From Janibacter sp. DB-40 (GTDB lineage Bacteria > Actinomycetota > Actinomycetes > Actinomycetales > Dermatophilaceae): DNA of 64,000 nucleotides. This document shows positions 59,399-64,000 of the stretch, piece after piece (position 1 is the first letter of the stretch; each line of letters begins with the position of its first letter). Location: the NCBI RefSeq assembly GCF_029510815.1, contig NZ_CP120360.1:62001-126000 (forward strand), in the 5' to 3' direction. The position numbers were made by a program, and so were the translations under genes. The notes under the pieces are model-generated. The model did no database searches. It was not told the origin of the DNA and saw nothing but the letters and a program-made list of their open reading frames with translations.

Positions 59399-60109
59399 TC
59401 AGTCCTGGGTCGCGGGGGACGCGGCGACACACAGGACTCCCTGGTTGCCGTCCTGGTCGGCGATCACGGTGAGCGAGGGCGCGTCGCTGTCGTCGACGAC
59501 GGTCCCACCCGCGGCGAGGACGGCGGCGATCCGCGCCTCGGCCACCTCGGGCGCCACGTAGACCTCGAGGTGGAACCGCTGCCGAGGCCCCTCGTGCTCG
59601 TCGTCATCGCCGAACCACAGGTGCGGTACCCGTCCCGTGGCATCCCGGATCTCGTCGCCGAAGGGGGTCCCTCGCCCCTGTGACTCTGCGCTCCCGGTCA
59701 GCAGAGCGGCCCACACGGGAGCGATGGTCGCGGAGCGTGCCGTGTCGAGGCCGAGCTCGAAGTCGCTGACCGAGGCGGGGTCGGCGGTGACCTCGTGGTC
59801 GGAGGCGAGCTGCGTGATCCGTCGGGCGAGGTCGACGTCCCGCTGGGTCACCCACTCGACGCGGTGCTCGGTGCCCTCGTCGTCGCGGTAGACGGCGTCG
59901 TGCGAGACCAGCTTGAGGTCGACGTACCCATCGTCGATCGTCACCCGCGGATGGTGCGCGAGCGCGTCGCCCGCCTCGCCCACTGCGGCGACGAACCGTG
60001 CGCTGCTCCCGAAGTCGTCGACCAGGTATCGCGCGTGGAGCCCCTGCGCCAGCTTGCGCCAGTCGGTCAGGTCGGCCTCGGCGATCGCTTCCCCCATGAG
60101 CATGTCCAT
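59399..60109 (-). CDS. Fusion of pterin-4a-carbinolamine dehydratase and VOC domains
   Basis: A 236-aa protein. The N-terminal half (about 1-105) has the PCD motif with ALAHHPRVTIDD and LKLVSHDA, and the C-terminal half (about 120-230) is a glyoxalase-like domain ending in LTVIADQDGNQGVLCV. From memory this fusion is found in several Actinobacteria and is commonly called 4a-hydroxytetrahydrobiopterin dehydratase; its function here is uncertain as no aromatic amino acid hydroxylase is seen. The start lies 8 nt after TAACGT. Confidence 0.82.
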   Translation of the reverse strand: MDMLMGEAIAEADLTDWRKLAQGLHARYLVDDFGSSARFVAAVGEAGDALAHHPRVTIDDGYVDLKLVSHDAVYRDDEGTEHRVEWVTQRDVDLARRITQLASDHEVTADPASVSDFELGLDTARSATIAPVWAALLTGSAESQGRGTPFGDEIRDATGRVPHLWFGDDDEHEGPRQRFHLEVYVAPEVAEARIAAVLAAGGTVVDDSDAPSLTVIADQDGNQGVLCVAASPATQD

Positions 60110-60160
60110 GCCGTAGGACGTTATCGCTGACCCGACCTCAGTGGTCCGCTCCCGCGTGGG

Positions 60161-60475
60161 TCATCCGCTGAGCGGCAGGTCCAGGTCGTAGGCCAGGACC
60201 ACGGCCCGGGCCAGCTCGTCCTCCTGGGCCGCCGACAAGTACCCGACGGTGCGTCCGAGCCGCTCCACGGGGACGGTGACGACGTTGTCGAGGGCGACGG
60301 CGCAGTCCTGATCGAGACCGTTCGCCGGCCCCACCCGGACCTCGCTGGACAGCCCCTTGATCGTGGTGGTGATCGGGGCGAGCGTCACCTTCGTCATGGC
60401 CCCACGTGCGGTCTCCCGGGTGAGGACGAGCGCCGGTCGGGTCTTGTCCAGCCTGACGAGGCAGATCTCCCGCAC
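60161..60475 (-). CDS. MazF/PemK-type toxin (mRNA interferase)
   Basis: A 104-aa PemK/MazF protein: REICLVRLDKTRPALVLTRE carries the conserved Arg and Pro-Ala-Leu of the active-site strand; LSSEVRVGPANGLDQDCAVALDNV follows. It should cleave mRNA at short sequence sites. GTG start 4 nt after the antitoxin stop, so co-translated. No mobile element is visible around it. Confidence 0.92.
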   Translation of the reverse strand: MREICLVRLDKTRPALVLTRETARGAMTKVTLAPITTTIKGLSSEVRVGPANGLDQDCAVALDNVVTVPVERLGRTVGYLSAAQEDELARAVVLAYDLDLPLSG

Positions 60476-60479
60476 GGCG

Positions 60480-60713
60480 TCAGTCCCCGAGCCCCACGTG
60501 CGTGCTCGTCCACGTGACCAGATCGTCGAGGTCGTCGGCGGTGCCCCTCTCGTGCAGGAGAGCCACGTCGTGCTCGGCGGCCAGCCGACGCATCTCCCGC
60601 TCCAGCGCAGAGGTCACGAGCGCCGCGCGGCTGGTCACCCGCCCGCTGGCGACCTCCCGGTCGAGGAACTCCACCATCTCGTCAGGGAGGCGAACGGCGA
60701 TCTGGATGCTCAT
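60480..60713 (-). CDS. Ribbon-helix-helix antitoxin of the MazF toxin
   Basis: A 77-aa CopG/RHH protein: MSIQIAVRLPDEMVEFLDREV beta-strand and SRAALVTSALERE helix, with an acidic toxin-binding tail (DDLDDLVTW). It binds the operator upstream at 60732-60752 and neutralises the toxin encoded just downstream. Confidence 0.9.
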   Translation of the reverse strand: MSIQIAVRLPDEMVEFLDREVASGRVTSRAALVTSALEREMRRLAAEHDVALLHERGTADDLDDLVTWTSTHVGLGD

Positions 60714-60731
60714 GAATCCATGGTAGTGGAG

Positions 60732-60752
60732 CGCATCCCGAAATGGGATGCG
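60732..60752 (-). promoter_or_regulatory. Toxin-antitoxin operator
   Basis: CGCATCCC-GAAAT-GGGATGCG, perfect 8-5-8 palindrome, 19-39 nt upstream of the antitoxin ATG (60713). TACCAT on the minus strand (about 60719-60724) may be the -10, so the site would cover the -35 region. Likely bound by the antitoxin or complex for autoregulation. Confidence 0.7.
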
Positions 60753-60792
60753 TTCGTGATCAGTGGTCGGTGGTCGTCCTCAGCCCGGCTCG

Positions 60793-62316
60793 TCACGACG
60801 TGAAGTCGTACGGCTGCAGCAGCTGGTCCACGGGCGCGTGGTCGTCGGTGAGGACCTGGGCGTCGCCGACCCAGGTGGCGACGTCGTCACCGGCGATGGC
60901 AGTCCACTCGGTGTCCCGCGCGTCGAGGGCACTCTCGATGGCCGTCGGGTCGAGCGGGCGGTCCGATCCCACGACGACGATGTTGCCCCCTTCGCGGTCC
61001 GCCGAGTCGACGTCGACGGTGGACGGCTCACCGACCACGGCCACGTGCTCGAAGACCTCGAGCATCGTCGCGACCTTCGCCCGGGCGAAGGCCAGGTCGC
61101 CGTGGTCGATGAGGTTGGCCGCGTAGACCCCGTCGTCGTCGAGGACCCGATGGACGTCGGTCATGGCCCTGCGAGTCGTCAGGTGCCACGGCACGCTGAC
61201 CCCGCCGAAGGCGTCGCCCACGACGAGGTCCCGGCTGTTGCCGTCGAGCTCGCGGAGGCCGAGTCTGCCGTCCTCCACGCGCACCTCGATCCCACCGCCG
61301 AAGTCCGGTCCGAGCAGCTGTCGATCGATGTCCACCACCCCGCCGTCGATCTCCGAGACGACGCTGCGGGTGCCGGGCCGGGTCTCCTCGAGGTACCGGG
61401 GGAAGGTGAGGCCGCCGCCTCCGAGGTGGTAGGCGTCGAGCGCCTCGCCCGGGCCGAAGAACGCATCGGTGACGGCGGCGATGGCACGGACGTACTCGAA
61501 CTCCAGGTGGGTGGGGTCGTCGATGTCGACGTAGGAGTGGCGCAGGCCGTCGAGGACCAGCGTCCGGCCACCCTGCCGCTCCGGATCGGCGAGCACCTCC
61601 ACGCAGTGGTAGCGGGTCTCCGCGTCGCAGCCGCCGGGCGCGACACCGCTCCCGAGCCCCGCGGCGACGACGAGCGCGAGCGCCGCGGCGCTGCGCCGGC
61701 GGCGTCCGTGCCACTCCATCACCACCCCGCCGAGCACGAGCAGCCCACCGAGGCCCAGGAGGATGCCGCTGACCGGCAGGTGCGAGATGAGGACGAACCC
61801 CGTGACCACGGTGCCCACGATGGCGCCGACGGTGCCGATGCTGGACAGGCGCCCGACGACCGTCCCGGTCTCGGCGATGGTTGTCAGCCTCACCTTGGTC
61901 ACGAGGGGCGTCACCGCTGACAGCAGGGCGCCCGGGACGATGATGGTCCCTGCGGCGACGAGGAAGAGCAGCGGCGGCGACCACTCCGCCGTGGCCCGCA
62001 TCAGCAAGGGCGTGAAGGCCACGATCACCCCCGAGATCGCCAGGGCGGGCCCGAGGAGCCGACGCGGATCCACGCGGTCGGCGTACCAGCCGCCCGCCCA
62101 CGACCCGAGCGCGATCGCGCCGAGGGCGACCCCGATCACCATCGTGCTCGTCTCCAGCGTGAGCCCGAGGTACGGGGCCAGCAGCCGCAGCGCGACGATC
62201 TCGACGACGAGGACTGCGGCGGAGGCCCCGAAGACGAGCACGGCCGCGGTCCGAGGGCCCATGCCGGCGGGCGCGGACACCGGCGCGGCAGGAGGTTGTG
62301 AGGTCGAGCCCGTCAT
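60793..62316 (-). CDS. Membrane-fused spermidine synthase-like protein
   Basis: A 507-aa fusion: N-terminal MFS-like membrane part with about seven helices (about 20-245) and C-terminal spermidine synthase fold (about 260-500) with the SAM site LGGGGLTFPRYLEETRPGTRS, EIDGGVVDIDRQ and VGDAFGG. Such fusions occur in many bacteria; their true product is unknown and not necessarily polyamine. ATG 62316; ATG 62325 possible. Divergent from the 258-aa 2-TM gene. Confidence 0.85.
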   Translation of the reverse strand: MTGSTSQPPAAPVSAPAGMGPRTAAVLVFGASAAVLVVEIVALRLLAPYLGLTLETSTMVIGVALGAIALGSWAGGWYADRVDPRRLLGPALAISGVIVAFTPLLMRATAEWSPPLLFLVAAGTIIVPGALLSAVTPLVTKVRLTTIAETGTVVGRLSSIGTVGAIVGTVVTGFVLISHLPVSGILLGLGGLLVLGGVVMEWHGRRRRSAAALALVVAAGLGSGVAPGGCDAETRYHCVEVLADPERQGGRTLVLDGLRHSYVDIDDPTHLEFEYVRAIAAVTDAFFGPGEALDAYHLGGGGLTFPRYLEETRPGTRSVVSEIDGGVVDIDRQLLGPDFGGGIEVRVEDGRLGLRELDGNSRDLVVGDAFGGVSVPWHLTTRRAMTDVHRVLDDDGVYAANLIDHGDLAFARAKVATMLEVFEHVAVVGEPSTVDVDSADREGGNIVVVGSDRPLDPTAIESALDARDTEWTAIAGDDVATWVGDAQVLTDDHAPVDQLLQPYDFTS

Positions 62317-62360
62317 GGACCGCATCCTGCCAACTGTTCGGGCGTGGCAGGCTGATCGGC

Positions 62361-63137
62361 ATGGCAGTCGACCGCGCCCGATCCCGAACCGCCGACGAGG
62401 AGCCGGCTGCACCACAGCCACCTGCGCAGGAGGTCACCCCCAGCCTGGACCGGCTCGAGGCCGATCTGGTGCAGGTGAGCATCGCGCACCTGGGTCAGCG
62501 GATCGCCGCTCGCTTCCCCGCGCGCAACCTGGTCCAGGTGGCAGCCCAGCTCGCCGACCTGGCCGACGAGGTCGAGGACACCTCCGGCGCCAGCCGTACC
62601 CGCTTGCGCATCGCACGGTGGGTCTCGGCCCTCCTGGGTCTGGCCATCACGGCCGCGACCGTGCTGATCGTGGTCGCGGTGCTGCGCCAGGTGCGGGTCG
62701 AGCTCGTGGACGGCTCGGCCGACTGGGTCCCCCTCGTGGAGTCGGGGATCAACGACGTCGTCTTCGCCGGCATCGCGATCTGGTTCCTCCTCGCCCTGCC
62801 CGCGCGCTTCGAGCGGGCGCGCATCCTCGCGCTGCTGCATCGGCTGCGCTCGTTGGCCCACGTCATCGACATGCACCAGCTGACCAAGGACCCCGAGCAC
62901 CTCAACCCGAACTACAGCCCCACGGGTGTGTCGGTGCGCGACCCCATGTCACGTGAGGAGATGGCCCATTACCTCGACTACTGCTCGGAGCTGTTGTCGC
63001 TGACCGGCAAGGTGGCCGCCCTCTGCGCCGAGGCGAGTGAGGACGACGTCATCCTCGACACCGTCGCCGGGGTGGAGTCCCTGACCTCGGACCTGGCCGC
63101 CCGGATCTGGCAGAAGATCTCGCTGCTGCCCGACTGA
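62361..63137 (+). CDS. Hypothetical two-TM protein
   Basis: A 258-aa protein with cytoplasmic helices (about 20-80), two transmembrane segments (about 88-110 and 135-155) and a cytoplasmic helical C-terminus (about 195-258). I do not recognise a family. It is divergent from the spermidine-synthase fusion and upstream of the radical SAM gene by 70 nt; functional link unknown. Confidence 0.7.
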   Translation: MAVDRARSRTADEEPAAPQPPAQEVTPSLDRLEADLVQVSIAHLGQRIAARFPARNLVQVAAQLADLADEVEDTSGASRTRLRIARWVSALLGLAITAATVLIVVAVLRQVRVELVDGSADWVPLVESGINDVVFAGIAIWFLLALPARFERARILALLHRLRSLAHVIDMHQLTKDPEHLNPNYSPTGVSVRDPMSREEMAHYLDYCSELLSLTGKVAALCAEASEDDVILDTVAGVESLTSDLAARIWQKISLLPD

Positions 63138-63182
63138 GCGAGATCGCTGCGGTAGCTGTCCGCGGGGCCGGTTCGGTATTTT

Positions 63183-63198
63183 CTACGACTGGGCGTAG
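63183..63198 (+). promoter_or_regulatory. CTACG-N6-CGTAG dyad in the radical SAM gene promoter
   Basis: CTACG (63183-63187) and CGTAG (63194-63198) form a palindrome inside an AT-rich patch. TAGTTT (63196-63201) or TTTATT nearby may be the -10 just before GTG 63208, so the operator would cover a leaderless promoter. Confidence 0.45.
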
Positions 63199-63207
63199 TT
63201 TATTCGT

Positions 63208-64000
63208 GTGACCCGGTCTCCTTCCCGCTCCGTGCGTCGGCAGAAGCACGATGTCCACGACCGCCCGTTCATCGTCATCTGGGAGGTCACGCGCGCCTGT
63301 CAGCTCGCGTGCCTGCACTGCCGCGCCGACGCCATCACTCGCCGCAACCCCGGCGAGCTGACCTTGGAGGAGGGGCGCCGGCTGCTCGACGGCATCGCCG
63401 GCTTCCCCAAGCCCCACCCGCTGGTCGTGCTGACCGGTGGTGACCCCTTCGAGCGCCCCGACCTGGCCGACCTCGTGCGGTACGGAGCGTCGACCGGGCT
63501 GTCGGTCTCGCTCTCGCCGTCGGTCACCCCGAACCTGACGCCGGAGCGCCTCACGGAGATGCACACCGCAGGGGCCAGGGCCATCTCGCTGTCGCTCGAC
63601 GGTGCGCAGGCCGGCACCCACGACGCCTTCCGTGGCTTCGAGGGCACGTACACGGCCACCCGGGTCGCGGCGCAGCAGGTCACGGACGCGGGCTTCCGGT
63701 TGCAGATCAACTCCACCGTGACCCGGACGACCGTGGAGGAGCTACCCGCGCTGCTGCGCGACGTCATCGAGCTCGGCGCGAAGCTCTGGAGCGTGTTCCT
63801 CCTCGTGCCGACCGGGCGGGGCCAGCAGCTGCAGACGCTCTCGGCCGACGAGGTCGAGGACGTGCTGCACTGGCTGGCCGACGTGTCGCGGTTCATCGCG
63901 ATCAAGACCACGGAGGCGCCCCACTTCCGCCGGGTCGTCCTCCAGCGGGAGATCGCCGCCGCGGCCGGGGACGACCCCGCGGCCGGACGGGGTGAGCTGT
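63208..64000 (+). CDS. Radical SAM protein, N-terminal part (3' end outside window)
   Basis: The first 264 residues of a radical SAM enzyme. The cluster motif C-X3-C-X2-C is CQLACLHC (Cys31, Cys35, Cys38), then VVLTGGDPFERPDLADLV and LSLDGAQAGTHDAFRG, as in SPASM-type peptide-modifying or heme-pathway (TIGR04053-like) enzymes. The C-terminal SPASM region would lie outside the window. GTG start 63208 without Shine-Dalgarno. Substrate unknown. Confidence 0.88.
   Translation, partial: MTRSPSRSVRRQKHDVHDRPFIVIWEVTRACQLACLHCRADAITRRNPGELTLEEGRRLLDGIAGFPKPHPLVVLTGGDPFERPDLADLVRYGASTGLSVSLSPSVTPNLTPERLTEMHTAGARAISLSLDGAQAGTHDAFRGFEGTYTATRVAAQQVTDAGFRLQINSTVTRTTVEELPALLRDVIELGAKLWSVFLLVPTGRGQQLQTLSADEVEDVLHWLADVSRFIAIKTTEAPHFRRVVLQREIAAAAGDDPAAGRGEL

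Overview
The window is 64 kb of very GC-rich DNA with dense, short-gapped genes on both strands. A WhiB regulator, DUF222/HNH (13E12-type) endonuclease, DUF5926, DUF4446, an Rv2629-type baeRF protein, GTG starts and many leaderless-looking promoters (TANNNT 6-7 nt before the start codon) all point to an actinobacterium. My best guess is Micrococcales, family Intrasporangiaceae (Janibacter-like); this is inference from gene content, not a database result. It reads as ordinary chromosome: no tRNA, rRNA, phage, IS or CRISPR was found.

Layout. 1-3.5 kb: transglutaminase (cut by the window edge), patatin, LPLAT acyltransferase and an alpha/beta hydrolase, the last three overlapping by 4 nt (a lipid operon). 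3.4-14.8 kb: housekeeping genes (pheA, DUF4446, DUF5926, HATPase, rsgA, DUF421, pirin, RluA-type pseudouridine synthase, VOC, SDR, FMN-binding protein plus WhiB, lipid kinase, beta-propeller). 15-18.2 kb: tetR - ABC ATPase - ABC permease exporter operon with a tandem operator over a leaderless promoter. 18.3-24.4 kb: nucleotidyltransferase, DHA2 exporter, alkyltransferase-like protein plus cyclophilin lipoprotein, NMO-type oxidoreductase with a frameshift, and a 495-aa conserved unknown. 24.6-33.7 kb: flavin-dependent monooxygenase pair, SMP-30, MTHFR-like protein, SDR, YbaK, a thiolase - enoyl-CoA hydratase operon, GyrI-like protein and a zinc alcohol dehydrogenase. 33.9-36 kb: Dur3-like sodium symporter with a 43-aa membrane partner. 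36-44.6 kb: Gly/Pro-rich membrane protein, methyltransferase, NO-stress pair (Rrf2 regulator plus RIC/YtfE), secreted neutral ceramidase, PspC and LysR. 45-48.5 kb: SDR, HNH endonuclease and baeRF2.

48.5-58 kb is a coherent polyol (mannitol/sorbitol/arabitol-type) utilisation locus: MsmX/UgpC-type ATPase, SorC regulator, lipoprotein binding protein, two permeases, mannitol-type dehydrogenase, xylulokinase and a zinc alcohol dehydrogenase. Two palindromes 21 bp apart lie between the regulator and the transport operon. 58-64 kb: FMN alpha-hydroxyacid oxidase, PCD-VOC fusion, MazEF-type toxin-antitoxin with its operator, an MFS/spermidine-synthase fusion, a 2-TM protein and a radical SAM gene cut by the window end.

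The most interesting non-gene signals are: a dispersed family of intergenic tandem repeats (three clusters of exactly three copies plus one solitary copy), one cluster being joined to a 92-bp inverted duplication of the promoter and start codon of the 18.4-kb nucleotidyltransferase gene; a strongly over-represented CGAAGGGGG motif resembling FtsK/SpoIIIE guiding sequences; REP-like palindromes; a nested 119-bp inverted repeat; and two frameshifts that each look like loss of one G in a G run, so probably sequence errors.
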